Assembly (NCBI RefSeq): GCF_022539505.1
Contig: NC_061514.1
Span: forward strand, 331,311,090 to 331,375,089
Direction of reading: 5' to 3'
DNA length: 64,000 bases
From: Lolium rigidum
Lineage: Eukaryota; Streptophyta; Magnoliopsida; Poales; Poaceae
Shown piece after piece: positions 9,568-21,437 of this stretch (the stretch's first letter is position 1; each line of letters begins with the position of its first letter). Under the pieces are notes generated by a model, which ran no database searches, was not told where the DNA came from, and saw only the letters and a program-made list of their open reading frames with translations. A program made the translations under genes and the position numbers.

Positions 9568-11077
9568 TGATACGTCCATTTTGCATCACTATTTTATATC
9601 ATAATTTGCTGTTATTCATTGATATATTTCATATATAGAGATGATACTTATGTTATTTTAACTATTTTGCATGTTTCATGATCATTGGAGAATTATTCAC
9701 CGGAGTCGAGATTCTCGCTGGAAAAAGCACCGTCGGGACACCATATTTACGAAGATCAACAATTGACGAAAGTTATACGAAAAATCCTATTTTTCCAGAA
9801 GGCGAAGGGAGCCAAAAGGAGGGGCCGAGAGGGGCCACCATGGGCCCCCCCATAGGCCGGCGCGGGCCCAGGCCTGGCCGCGCCGCCATGTGGGGAGGGG
9901 GCCCACAACCCCCTCTGGCCGCCTCTCCTTCGCGTACTTCTTCGTCCCGAAAACCTAAGCCCCAGGGAGTCACGGAGAGTTGACGAGCCGCCTCGCGGGG
10001 CGGAGAAACACCAGAGAGAAAAGAGCTCTCCGGCGGGCGGGAATCCGCCGGGAAATTCCCTCCCGGAGGGGAAATCGACGCCATCGCCATCGTCATCGAG
10101 CTGGACATCATCTCCATCGTCATCACCATCATCTCCATCATCTACACCGCCATCTCCACCGCTGCATCTCGTCACCGCTGTAACGATTTGGGTTGGATCT
10201 TGATTGTTAGATAGGGGAAACTCTCCCGGTGTTGATTACTACTTGTTATTGATGCTATTGAGTGAAACCATTGAGCCAAGGTTTATGTTCAGATTGTTAT
10301 TCATCATCATATCACCTCTGATCATGCTCCATATGATGTCTCGTGAGTAGTTCGTTTAGTTCTTGAGGACATGGGTGAAGTCTAAATGTTAGTAGTGAAT
10401 TATTGTTGAGTAGTATTCAATGTTATGATATTTAAGTTGTGGTGTTACTCTTCTAGTGGTGTCATGTGAACGTCGACTACATGATACTTCACCTTTATGG
10501 GCCTAGGGGAGTGCATCTTGTATTCGTTTGCTAATTGTGGGGTTGCCGGAGTGACAGCAACCTAAACCCCCGTTAGTATATCGGTGCAGGAGGGATAGCA
10601 TGATCTCAGAGTTTAGGGCTGTGGTTAGATTTATCTTAATTAATTTCTTGTATTTGCGGATGCTTGCAAGGGGTATAATCACAAGTATGTATTAGTCCTA
10701 GGAAGGGCGGTGCATTAGCATAGGTTCACCCACACAACACTTATCAAAACAATGAAGATTAATCAGTCTTATGAAGCGAAAGCACTAGATTAAAATCCCC
10801 GTGTGTCCTCAAAAACGTTTGGTCATTATAAGTAAACAAACCGGCTTGTCCTTTGTGCTAAAAAGGATTGGGCCACTCGCTGCAATTATTTCTCTCGCAT
10901 TTTATTTACTTGTACTTTATTTATCTGCTATATCAAAACCCCCGAATACTTGTCTGTGAGCATTTACAGTGAATCCTTCATCGAAACTGCTTGTCAACAC
11001 CTTCTGCTCCTCGTTGGGTTCGACACTCTTATTTATCGAAAGTACTACGATACACCCCCTATACTTGTGGGTCATCA
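9568..11077 (+). repeat. 3' LTR of element D
   Basis: It begins TGATACGTCC directly after the PPT and ends TACTTGTGGGTCATCA, giving 5'-TG...CA-3' and 1510 bp. The interior holds a GC-rich block at 9800-10080 and a run of CATCAT-like codon repeats at 10080-10170. Sequence and ends resemble LTRs of the abundant Triticeae Sabrina/WHAM group (memory, not searched). Confidence 0.85.
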
Positions 11078-13520
11078 AGCCCCCTGTCAGGCAGCCCGCG
11101 CGTGCGTGGACGCGTGGTGGGCTGGCCTTGCGCCGTATAAATCGATTCGGCCCAGTTAGTTTCCCGCCAGGCCTATTTCATTCAAATTCGAATTTCCAAA
11201 TTCTGTTAAATTCAATACTGGACCCAACGTAGAAATTAAATAGAATCTATTTGGCTTGGCCAAATTTAACAAATTTTATATTGTTGGAAAGCTATTGAAA
11301 AGTTCTACAACTTGCCACTAGTCCCACCTTGAGATTTGTTGTAGAAATAAAGTGATAAAAAGATGAAGGCAGGGACTTTTTCACATTCAAATAAATATTA
11401 AAAATCAACCAAAATTGATATTTAGTTAATTCCAACTCCAATAGCTCAAATTTAACTTACACTAATTGTTTCTGCAATAAAATGGTGTGGTCACTTTGAA
11501 TGATCATGTCCTAGTTTAAATAATGGACAATAGGGCTAGTTTACTTAAGTGATATTGTCCAAAACTATTAAGAAAATCATATGAAGTATTTTACTTCATT
11601 TAAATCTCATCCCAAGTACTTTCATATGAGCCTTGACCCCTGGTCAAATACTCTCACATGAAATACTTGGAGATTTTAAATCAATTGTAGAATTATTAAA
11701 TGGTATGAGATGGTCTACCTCATTTAAATCATTTTCTCAAATAATGATGATGAAGGGTTGACTTAGGTCAACCTAAATTCATGTAGGATTGTTTGAGAAA
11801 TTAAATCTGAAGAAGATTCAATGAGCAGAAATTATTTCTCAAGAATTAAAAGGAAACTATCATTTACATATATAATGAGAGGAAATTATTTTTCTTAAGA
11901 ACAAAACAATATCACCCAACATGATGGCAATGTGTTAGTACTAGAATAGTTTGTGTGATTTATGTGTGTGCTTAGTATAGCTCTTGATCTGTTGAGTGAT
12001 TATACCTCGTATTCAAATTTAGACGCTAGTACGGGAGAATACCAGGAAGAGGAAGGTTGCTACCAAGAGGAGGAAGAGGAGAACTTTGATCACTACCAAG
12101 GAAAGCTAATATTCTTGCAAAGTGCAAAGTTTTACCAAGAACAAGGCACACTCATCTTTTCTTATGCTTCATGAGCCCATCCAAGTCTTTACCTACAACC
12201 TTTTATTTACAAACTTTATTGCTTTTGGTTTATCAAGGTTTACTTTTTGATTCATGATTCACTTGGTTAGAGTAGAACAAGATCATCAAATTTAGCCTAG
12301 AGCAAAGAAAGCTAGATAGCACCCCTCATGATTAGCTGCTAGTGCTAACAAATAAAAATGACTACTCTAGATGGGAACATGTGATTTGAAATAAAAATGA
12401 AACTTTGAAATGATGATTCATTCCATTGAATGAATTTTGAAGGTGAATATGACCAAGAGAAGATAGTGATTTTTGATTAAAAACTGATATTGGTTTGGAT
12501 GCGATACCTTTCCAACTCTTGAGTACCCCCACAATACCTGATTATGGGTAGGGATTAACTAGCAATTTATGCATCTTAGTATGGGTTCCCTCTGAACACA
12601 CATCATAGGGGTTATGCCGAGGCTGCCTCCGTTATTGAGAAATGATGTGAATTGAGGTGAATTATACAGCCAAGCCCTGTGCAGTTCCCAGGTTGACAGT
12701 TGATCTTCACTGGGAGGCCAAGCTCATGGGGAGAGATGCTCATACTAGGGTTTGTAAATGAAAGGTTATGGTTGATGATCCGCGTACTGTGTTACGATGA
12801 TTCGGGGTTATCCCGACGGATGAAATCAAATGTTGTGGCACAAGTGTGCAACCTCTGCAGAGTGTAAACCTATTCGAATAGCCGTGTCCACGGTTACGGA
12901 CAGTTGGAAAGGCCATACAGTTTCCAGTGTTAGATTCTTGAAAATGTTGATAAAATGAATGGTGAAGGGTGACTGGTTCTTGAATCACAACAGAGTTGTG
13001 GGAATGACACTAATGTCCCCACTTGAGTTAGTTAGCACATGAATAAGTTTTTTATCAAATACTTGTGAACTAAAATTGGCTTTATGCAAATAAACTAGAG
13101 CTTAGCACCCCTTACTAGAATTGCTAGCACTTACTCTAGTATTAGTTTGCGAGTACTTAAAGTACCCACGGCTTTGTCCCTGGCTATTCAAATGGCCAGA
13201 GTATGAAGATGAACAGAACTACCAAGGAGATGAACAGCAGGACGCCTACGACAACTAGGAGTCTTCTGACGTCAAGCGTTGGCCTGTGGACTAGAGAGTC
13301 TATTTATTTTTACGCTTCCGCTATGAACTTGTGTTTGTTCGTTGATAAATAGATCAACTATTTGTGTAATATGGATCATGTGATTCAAGTTGTAAGACAA
13401 TATGGTTTGTAATGAATGATGATTGTGATACTTAACTATTATGCCTCGCAACAACAATATTCCCGGGATTGCGATGAATGACATAATAGGCATCTGGACT
13501 TAAAAATCCGGGTGTTGACA
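11078..13520 (+). repeat. 5' LTR of element A, 3' portion
   Basis: 2443 bp that match the 3' LTR from 61581 to its end. It ends ...GTGTTGACA three bases before the primer site. The left edge is D's insertion point. It contains a 70-codon frame (11962-12174, Glu/Gln-rich) that is also present but disrupted in the other LTR, so I do not treat it as a gene. Confidence 0.85.
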
Positions 13521-13523
13521 AGT

Positions 13524-13536
13524 TGGTATCAAAGCC
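13524..13536 (+). other. primer binding site of element A (initiator Met tRNA)
   Basis: TGGTATCAAAGCC lies 3 nt after the LTR end and matches the start of the plant initiator-Met PBS consensus TGGTATCAGAGCC at 12 of 13 positions. This is the usual chromovirus primer. Confidence 0.85.
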
Positions 13537-13748
13537 ATTGTTTGACCTTAGGAGACCCTAGTTTAGAATGGACGTTCTGAAAAAGTTAGTTTCACAAAAA
13601 CAAAGGAAATGAATACTTACAATAATTTATACCCCCTCTTTTCCTTGAGATCTGTTCAAAATGATTTGCCATGCGCTTCCTTATAAAAGTACTTAAAATT
13701 TTGACACACTTGTTCACTCTCTAACTTGCTCATCCAACTCACTTTCAG

Positions 13749-14549
13749 ATGGAGCCGACCAACGTCAAGTTTTACCAGCTCGGGAACGGCGGGGACTTGA
13801 TCTTCGAGAGGGACCTTGACGGCCTGTCGGAGTACCTTGGCCGCCCACACCCCGAGTTTCACGGAGTCGAGGTCAACGACCAGCACGGAGGGGAGCTTCA
13901 GTGGGTTATCACCGCTGACTTGAGGGGCAAGATGGAGCCTCCCACCTCTGAGAGGATCCTCTTTTCCTTCAGGGAAAGCAACTGGATGGACGGACTTGCT
14001 CGTGCTCTTCAGGAAGCACTTGCGCGTCTGTGCGGACAGAACGTGGTAGCGGTACTCGCGTCTCGCTTTGCTCACCATGCAAGGCGTGACTCCTTTGGAG
14101 CACCCATGGAGGTGCAGATGCACCCCCAGCTGAGGCACCATGTGGACCATCTGGACTACATGCTGTTCCAGACTCAGAAGGAGCTGGATAACTCCCGTGG
14201 TTACGCCAACCAGACTCACATGGCCTTGGCTCAGCACGCCGATGCCATCAAGATGCTCAACCAGGACCGCAAGTCACTCCGTCTGCAGCGTGCCAAGAAG
14301 GACGCTACCATAGTGCGCCTTCGCGCCAAGATAGCAGCCTTGGAGATCACTGTCAAGGCCCAAGAGGACCAGCTGAGAGAGCTCGAGGATGACAATGGAG
14401 GCATCGACCTTCAGGGAGGAGGAGCCTTCCTGAGTGACGACGACGACTTTGAGGAGGACGAGTTCACCGAGGAGGAGGACTATGAGTTCCTGGAGGCCGC
14501 AGAGGACGGAATCATCCCGATCGATGTGGATGTAGATGTTGAGGAGTAG
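13749..14549 (+). CDS. additional ORF upstream of gag in element A, coiled-coil with acidic tail
   Basis: An uninterrupted frame of 266 codons between the primer site and gag. I see no gag, protease or polymerase motif. Residues 1-130 look globular. Residues about 140-210 have heptad-like Leu/Ile spacing typical of a coiled coil. The last 55 residues are strongly acidic (SDDDDFEEDEFTEEEDYEF), ending in VDVDVDVEE. The ATG is directly preceded by a pyrimidine-rich tract and TTTCAG, resembling a 3' splice site. Extra ORFs of unknown role are known in some plant Gypsy lineages, mainly Tat/Ogre types, so one before gag in a chromovirus is notable. It remains intact although the rest of A has decayed. 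Confidence 0.7.
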   Translation: MEPTNVKFYQLGNGGDLIFERDLDGLSEYLGRPHPEFHGVEVNDQHGGELQWVITADLRGKMEPPTSERILFSFRESNWMDGLARALQEALARLCGQNVVAVLASRFAHHARRDSFGAPMEVQMHPQLRHHVDHLDYMLFQTQKELDNSRGYANQTHMALAQHADAIKMLNQDRKSLRLQRAKKDATIVRLRAKIAALEITVKAQEDQLRELEDDNGGIDLQGGGAFLSDDDDFEEDEFTEEEDYEFLEAAEDGIIPIDVDVDVEE

Positions 14550-14657
14550 TTGCACTAGATCACTTATATAGGTGTGAGTTGTATCCCGTCCGTTGTATCG
14601 TAGCATGAGAAGAATGGTTCTTAAAACCATGGGTGTGTTAGCTTGTAATATGTGATT

Positions 14658-14677
14658 AATGAATGAATGAATGAATG
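14658..14677 (+). repeat. (AATG)5 microsatellite
   Basis: Five perfect AATG units between the extra ORF and gag. Confidence 0.9.
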
Positions 14678-14780
14678 TTTGTCTGTTATGTTCATCATCT
14701 CAAGTTCTCAATATTTTTCAAACTCACCCAAACAAGCCATAGAAATTCCCTCTTATCTCATGATATCTATACCTGTTCAG

Positions 14781-15751
14781 ATGGCTCGTCCGAATCGCAA
14801 CGCGAATCCGGATGCAATGATGCAACTGCTGCAAACCCTGATGGCAGACAGGGAGACTGACAGAGCTGAACGTCAAGCCAACATAGCAGCACTGCAACAG
14901 CTGGCCAACAACAATTATGGCCATGGAAACCATGATCACCCTGGGTCAAAGCTCAAGAACTTCCAGAACACCAACCCACCTGTCTTCAGCAAGACTGAAG
15001 AACCCTTGGATGCTGATGATTGGCTGCAGACCATGGAAAACAACCTAGAAGTAGCTGGAGTGGAGGTCAATGAGAAAGTGTTGTTTGCCACGCACTACTT
15101 AGCAGGACGAGCAAGAGCTTGGTGGACCAGCACCCGTGCCATGAACGGAGGTCAAGTCATGACTTGGGCAGATTTCAAGCTCAAGTTCAGCAAGTACCAT
15201 GTGCCCCCGGGTCTTATCAAGAAGATGAGGGATGAGTTCCGTGAACTCAAGCAAGGCAGGATGACGGTGGTAGAATACCGCGACGGGTTCCTTACACTGT
15301 CAAGGTACGCCCCCGATGAGACCGACACCACCGAGAAGAGGCGGGAGAGATTCCTGAACGGACTGCATGATGAGATGCAGACTGTCCTCGTCAATATTCC
15401 CTTCGCCGACCTTGAAGCCTTAGTAGACTCTGCCATCCAGATGGAAGGCAAGCTGAACCAAGCCAATGAGAACCGCAAACGCCGCATGATGCACCAGAGT
15501 GGGCCTAGCAATGCCCCGAAGTATCGCCCCAGCTCAAGCGGAGGTTTCACTCCGAGAAACAACAACAAGCCCCAGATGCAGACTTCACGCCCGGGTTATC
15601 AGAACCGGAGTGGAGGAAACCCCAGGCCAGGAGGCCACCACAACAACAGCAACTACCACAACAACAACAACTTCAACCGCGCTCCGCCCAGAGCCCCCAA
15701 CACCAACAACAACAACACCAACACCGCTCCAAGGACTGGGAGCAACGCCAT
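14781..15751 (+). pseudogene. gag: gag of element A, 3' end replaced by element E
   Basis: Starts at the Met of MARPNRNANPDAMMQLL, just after a TTCAG acceptor-like sequence; an upstream in-frame Met exists but the sequence before 14781 is not gag-like. Residues about 60-230 form the Retrotrans_gag capsid core: the PPVFSKTEEPLDADDWL entry, YLAGRARAWWTS, FSKYHVPPGLIKKMRDEF and LTVVEY-type helix positions are recognisable. The tail is Asn/Pro/Arg-rich. The nucleocapsid zinc knuckle that should follow is missing because element E is inserted after codon 323. The frame stays open 268 bp into E's LTR, to 16019, producing a chimeric tail without meaning. The protein would form the virus-like-particle shell in the cytoplasm. 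Confidence 0.85.
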
Positions 15752-17191
15752 TGATGCACGTGATGTACACGTCCGTTGGGAACCCCAAGAGGAAGGTGTG
15801 ATGCGCACAACAGCAAGTTTTCCCTCAGAAAGAAACCAAGGTTATCGAACCAGTAGGAGCCAAGAAGCACGTGAAGGTTGTTGGTGGAGGAGTGTAGTGC
15901 GGCGCAACACCAGTGAAACCGGCGCCAACGTGGAACCTGCACAACACAATCAAGATACTTTGCCCCAACGTAACAATGAGGTTGTCAATCTCACCGGCTT
16001 GCTGAAAACAAAGGATTAAGCGTATCGAGTGGAAGATGGTGTTTGTTTGTAAAGAATAGTAAAAACAATAATTGCAGTAGAATGTATTCAGATGTAAAAG
16101 AATGGACCGGGGTCCACAGTTCACTAGTGGTGTCTCTCCAATAAGATAACTAGCATGCTGGGTGAACAAATTACATGTGAGCAATTGACAAATAAAGATT
16201 CAATACATATCAACGATGATTACTATGAGATTTAATCAGGGCATTACGACAAAGTACATAGACCGCTATCCAGCATGCATCTATGCCTAAATAATTAATC
16301 CACCTTCGGGTTAGCATCCGCACCCCCTCCAGTATTAAGTTGCAAACAACAGATAATTGCATTAATTATGGTGCGTAATGTAATCAACACAAATATCCTT
16401 AGACAAAGCATTGATGTTTTATCCCTAGTGGCAACAACACATCCACAACCTTAGAACTTTCTGTCACTGTCCCAGATTAAATGGAGGTATGAACCCACTA
16501 TCGAGCATAAATACTCCCTCTTGGAGTTACAAGTATCAACTTGGCCAGAGCCTCTACTAGCAACGGAGAGCATGCAAGAACATAAACAACACATATATGA
16601 TAGATTGATAATCAACTTGACATAGTATTCTAGATTCATCGGATCCCACCAAACACAACATGTAGCATTACAAATAGATGATCTTGATCATGTTAGGCAG
16701 CTCACAAAATCTAAACAATGATAGCACAAGCGGAGAAGACAACCATCTAGCTACTGCTATGGACCCATAGTCCAAGGATGAACTACTCACGCATCAATCC
16801 GGAGGCGGGCATGATGATGTAGAGCCCCTCCGGTGATGATTCCCCTCTCCGGCAGGGTGCCGGAGGTGATCTCCTGAATGCCCCCTCTAGCCACGCCGGC
16901 CTATGGTGCCGGGCCCTCGTGGCCCCACTTCGTTATCCCTTCGGTCTTCCGGAAGCTTCGTGGAAAAATAGGACCCTGGGCGTTGATTTCGTCCAATTCC
17001 GAGAATATTTCCTTTGTAGGATTTCTGAAACAAAAAACAGCAGAAAACAGCAACTGGCGCTTCGGCATCTTGTTAATAGGTTAGTGCCAGAAAATGTATA
17101 ATAATGATGTAAAGTATGTATAAAACATTCAAGTATTGTCATAAAAGTAGCATGGAACATAATAAATTATAGATACGTTTGAGACGTATCA
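15752..17191 (-). repeat. 3' LTR of element E
   Basis: 1440 bp. On the minus strand it begins TGATACGTCTCAAACG and ends CACGTGCATCA. The adjacent PPT at 17192-17208 reads ctaagcttggggatgct on the minus strand. The first 766 bp or so (plus strand) align closely to 20677-21437. Confidence 0.9.
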
Positions 17192-19780
17192 AGCATCCCC
17201 AAGCTTAGTTCCTACTCGCCCTCGAGTAGGTAAACGATAACACAAATAATTTCCGAAGTGACATGCTACCAACATAACCTTGATCAACATTATTGTAAAG
17301 CATATGAGATGGATGGAGTGATCTGAAGCAAAAGATTGCTAACAAAAGATAATGACTAAACAAATGAATCATATAGCAAAACTTTTCATGAATAGTTCAA
17401 GACAAGCATCAACAAAACTTGCATAAGAGCTAACTCATAAGCAATAAATTCTTAGTAGAATGCATTGAAGCAACACAAAGGATGATTAAGTTTCAGCAAT
17501 TGCTTTCAACTTGTAACATGTATATCTCATGGATATTTGTCAACATAGAGTAGTATAACAAGTGCAATAAGTAAACATGTAAGAATCAATGCACACAGTT
17601 AACACAAGTGTTTGCTTCTAAGATAGAAAGAAGTGGGTATACTGACTCAACATAAAGTAAAAGAATGGCCCTTCGCAGAGGGAAGCATGGATTACTATTT
17701 TTGTGCTAGAGCTTTTATTTTGAAAACATAGAAACAATTTTGTCAACAGTAGTAATAATTCATATGTGCTATGCATAATACTTCCTACAAGTTGCAAGTT
17801 TCATGCATAGAGTACTAATAGTGCTCGCACCTCGTCCTAATCAGTTCGGATAACACGGATTATCATTGCATGACATATGTTTCAACCAAGTGTCACAAAG
17901 GGGTACCTCTATGCCGCCTGTACAAAGGTCTAAGGATAAAGCACGCATTGGATTTCTCGCTTTTGATTATTCTCAACTTAGACATCCATACCGGGACAAC
18001 ATAGACAACAGATAATGGACTCCTCTTTTAATGCTTAAGCATTCAACAACAGATAATATTCTCATAAGAGATTGAGATTGTATGTCCAAACTGAAAACTT
18101 CCACCATGATACATGGCTTTAGTTAGCGGCCCAATGTTCTTCTCTAACAATATGCATACTCAAACCATTTGATCATGGAATCGCACTTACTTCAGACAAT
18201 GCGAACATGCATAGCATCTCACATGATATCCAACAAAGGTAAAAAGTTGATGGCGTCCCCAGAAACATGGTTACCGCTCAACAAGCAACTTATAAGAACT
18301 AAGACACATAACTACATATTCATCACCACAATAGTTTTTAAGCTATTTGTCCCATGAGCTATATATTGCAAAGATAAAGGAATGAAATTTTAAAGGTAGC
18401 ACTCAAGTAATTTACTTTGGAATGGCGAGAAAAATACCACATAGTAGGTAGATATGGTGGACACAAATGTCATGGGTTTTGGCTCAAGGTGTTTGGATGC
18501 ACGAGAAGCATTTCCTCTCAGTACAAGGTTTGGGCTAGCAAGGTTGTTTGAAGCAAACACAAGTATATGAACAGATACAGCAAAACTTACACAAGAACAT
18601 ATTGCAAGCATTATAAGACTCTACACTGTCTTCCTTGTTGTTCAAACACTTTAACAGAAAATATCTAGACTTAGAGAGACCAATCATGCAAACCAAATTT
18701 TAACAAGCTCTACGGTAGTTCTCCATTAATAGATTAAACTACATGATGCAAGAGATTAAACATGATCTATGAGAGCTCAAAACAATTGCCAAGTTATTCC
18801 AAACCATATGCAGCATTTTCTGATTCCAACCAAATAGCAATTTAACGAAGCAATTTCAGCCTTCGCCATGAACATTAAAGTATAATTAAGAACACAAGTG
18901 TTCCATATGAAAAAGCGGAGCGTAATATCTCCAATATAAGGATGGTGGGATCCAATCTTTATTCAAACCAAAACAAAAATAAAAGAAAACAGACGCTCCA
19001 AGTGAAGAATATAAGATGTGACGGAATAAAAATATAGTTTCACTAGAAGTGACCTGATAAGTTGTCGATGAAGAAGGGGATGCCTTGGGCATCCCCAAGC
19101 TTAGATGCTTGAGTCTTCTTAAAATATGCAGGAATGAACCACCGGGGCATCCACAAGCTTAGACCTTTCACTCTTCTTGATCATAATGTATCATCCTCTT
19201 CTCTTGACCATTGAAAACTTCCTCCACACCAAACTTCAAGCAAACTCATTAGAGGGTTAGTGCATAATCAAAAATTCATATATTCAGAGGTGACATAATC
19301 ATTATTAACACTTCTGGACATTGCACAAAGCTTCTGAAAGTTAATGGAACAAAGAAACTCATTCAACATAGCAAAAGCGGCAATGCGAAATAAAAGGCAG
19401 AATCTGTTAAAACAGAACAGTCCGTAAAGATGAATTTTGCAGGGGCACTTAACTTGCTCAAACGGAAAAACTAAAAACTAATGAAAGTTGCGTACATATC
19501 TGAGGATCACGCACGTAAATTGGCAGATTTTTTTGATTTTTTACAGAGAGTTCTGCACGAATTCGTGACAGACAGCAATTCTGTTTCTGCGCAGCAATCC
19601 AAATCTAGCATCAACTTTACCATAGAGACTTTACTTGGCACAAAAACATGACAAGAAGAGGTTGCTACAGTAGTAAACAACTTCCAAGACTCAACAATAC
19701 AGTAAATAAAATAAAATTTGGGTTATCTCCCAAGAAGTGCTTTTCTTTAACGCCTTTCAGGTAGGCGCAGAAAGTGTAAA
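17192..19780 (-). other. noncoding 3' internal region of element E
   Basis: 2.6 kb without a credible ORF. It shares its sequence with the matching part of B (about 37965-40510) and F. It contains a perfect 9-bp hairpin next to an AAGCTTGGGG word (19076-19096). Confidence 0.7.
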
Positions 19781-20428
19781 TCAAGTATTGTCTAGAGAAG
19801 AAGCATCAACGTTATTACCCCGGGGGTTGGGAGTTTTCTCAACTATGCATTGTATCTTATTTATGTATGGAACTCCCTTTTCAATACCCTTAGGCTTACT
19901 ATCCTCCTCAAATAAATTTTCAGGGACAATCCAATCAAAATTCTTTTCTAATGCCTCGTGCATTCCTATGAGTTTATGAGGTATTGGTATTTTAGTATCT
20001 CCCTCATAATTGAATTTATTAGTGTATCTTAGCCTATCTTTTTCCCTTTTTTCAAGGATATTTGCAAAATTGGTACACAAGCCTAGCATCTTATATCGAA
20101 TAAAGACTTTCCTAGCTTCTCTAGCTACATCACCAAATTCTCTAAGAAGGGTTTCTAGAATAAAATCTTTCTTTTCTCCTTCTTCCATATCACCGAGTGT
20201 AAGAAACATATGTTGCATTATGGGAATAAGATTAACAAATCTAGCTTCCAACATGTGCACTAAAGAGGCAGTAGCAATTTCATAATTAGGAGCAAGTTCT
20301 ACCAAGGATCTATCTTCAAAATCTTCAGTCTTACTAACATGAGTGAAAAATTCTTCTATATTATCTTTTCCAATGATAGACCCACTACCTACCGGTATAT
20401 CTTTCAAAGTAAACTTAGGATGAAGCAT
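19781..20428 (-). CDS. uncharacterised 215-aa ORF of element E
   Basis: The open frame extends further upstream, but the Met at 20428 is the sensible start because the upstream part crosses the primer site and is hydrophobic low-complexity translation. The 215 residues look like a soluble, helical, acidic protein (for example FTHVSKTEDFEDRSLVELA and MEEGEKKDFILETLLREFG). I recognise no gag, protease or polymerase motif. It is the only coding capacity of E, and related element B, which shares E's 3' half, has a different ORF in this position. It may be a gag-derived or regulatory protein of a non-autonomous Athila group; that is inference. Confidence 0.6.
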   Translation of the reverse strand: MLHPKFTLKDIPVGSGSIIGKDNIEEFFTHVSKTEDFEDRSLVELAPNYEIATASLVHMLEARFVNLIPIMQHMFLTLGDMEEGEKKDFILETLLREFGDVAREARKVFIRYKMLGLCTNFANILEKREKDRLRYTNKFNYEGDTKIPIPHKLIGMHEALEKNFDWIVPENLFEEDSKPKGIEKGVPYINKIQCIVEKTPNPRGNNVDASSLDNT

Positions 20429-20647
20429 GATGAAATAAACAAAAGTAAACTTGATGAAGTAAATGCAAGTAACTAATTTTTTTTGTGTTTTGATATAGAG
20501 CAAGTAAATAAGACAGAAAGTAAAGTAACTAATTTTTTGTGTTTTTAATATGAAGCAAACAAGACAGTAAATAAAATAAAGTAAGGCAAGACAAAAACAA
20601 AGTAAAGAGATTGGATGTGGAGACTCCCCTTGCAGCGTGTCTTGATC

Positions 20648-20665
20648 TCCCCGGCAACGGCGCCA
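20648..20665 (-). other. primer binding site of element E (tRNA-Asp)
   Basis: Minus strand TGGCGCCGTTGCCGGGGA, 11 nt from the LTR end. This is the Athila-lineage PBS, complementary to the 3' end of tRNA-Asp. Confidence 0.9.
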
Positions 20666-20676
20666 GAAAAAGAGCT

Positions 20677-21437
20677 TGATGCGCGTGATGTACACGTCCG
20701 TTGGGAACCCCAAGAGGAAGGTGTGATGCGCACAGCAGCAAGTTTTCCCTCAGAAAGAAACCAAGGTTATCGAACCAGTAGGAGCCAAGAAGCACGTGAA
20801 GGTTGTTGGTGGAGGAGTGTAGTGCGGCGCAACACCAGTGAAACCGGCGCCAACGTGGAACCTGCACAACACAATCAAGATACTTTGCCCCAACGTAACA
20901 GTGAGGTTGTCAATCTCACCAGCTTGCTGAAAACAAAGATTAAGCGTATCGAGTGGAAGATGGTGTTTGTTTGTAAAGAATAGTAAAAACAATAATTGCA
21001 GTAGAATGTATTCAGATGTAAAAGAATGGACAGGGGTCCACAGTTCACTAGTGGTGTCTCTCCAATAAGATAACTAACATGCTGGGTGAACAAATTACAG
21101 GTGGGCAATTGACAAATAAAGATTCAATACATATCAACGTTGATTACTATGAGATTTAATCAGGGCATTACGACAAAGTACATAGACCGCTATCCAGCAT
21201 GCATCTATGTCTAAATAATCCACCTTCGGGTTAGCATCCGCACCCCCTCCAGTATTAAGTTGCAAACAATAGATAATTGCATTAAGTATGGTGCGTAATG
21301 TAATCAACACAAATATCCTTAGACAAAGCATTGCTGTTTTATCCCTAGTGGCAACAGCACATCCACAACCTTAGAACTTTCTGTCACTGTCCCAGATTAA
21401 ATGGAGGCATGAACCCACTATCGAGCATAAATACTCC
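20677..21437 (-). repeat. 5' LTR of element E, truncated
   Basis: 761 bp aligned to 15752-16517. It stops at ...aaatactcc where element B's TGATACG begins. actcc (21433-21437) should be B's target duplication; no second copy remains. Confidence 0.85.

Larger units (their letters stand above)
7726..11077 (+). mobile_element. element D: 5'-truncated Athila-like Gypsy element
   Basis: D consists of a 3' LTR (9568-11077) preceded by 1.8 kb of internal DNA with no polymerase. The internal part starts with the tail of a reading frame ending SPSKE* at about 7789, followed by an aagcttggggg word and AT-rich noncoding DNA. It shares blocks with element F (for example 8530-9050 with about 45935-46560). 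The PPT next to the LTR is tctaagcttgggggagc (9551-9567). No 5' LTR or primer site occurs in the window, so D is truncated at about 7726 or its left part is replaced. Its right flank agccc matches uninterrupted LTR of A at 61581, proving that D lies inside A's 5' LTR. Confidence 0.75.
15752..21437 (-). mobile_element. element E: Athila-like non-autonomous Gypsy element, truncated
   Basis: Read on the minus strand: partial 5' LTR (20677-21437), tRNA-Asp primer site (20648-20665), one ORF (19781-20428), a 2.6-kb noncoding region, PPT (17192-17208), 3' LTR (15752-17191). No RT or integrase is present. It interrupts A's gag; the left flank gccat should be its target duplication, but the right copy was lost. 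The 5' LTR is cut at 21437 by insertion of B, and the missing part (equivalent to 16518-17191) does not reappear after B, so it fell in the 49271 deletion. Confidence 0.85.

Noticed and set aside
11962..12174. 70-codon Glu/Gln-rich ORF in the 5' LTR of element A
   Set aside because: The matching stretch in the 3' LTR has an early stop, and ORFs within LTRs are usually incidental.
20615..20983. 122-codon plus-strand ORF over E's 5' LTR end
   Set aside because: It is antisense translation of the LTR end and primer site; the same frame recurs at 15752-16019 as the tail on gag.
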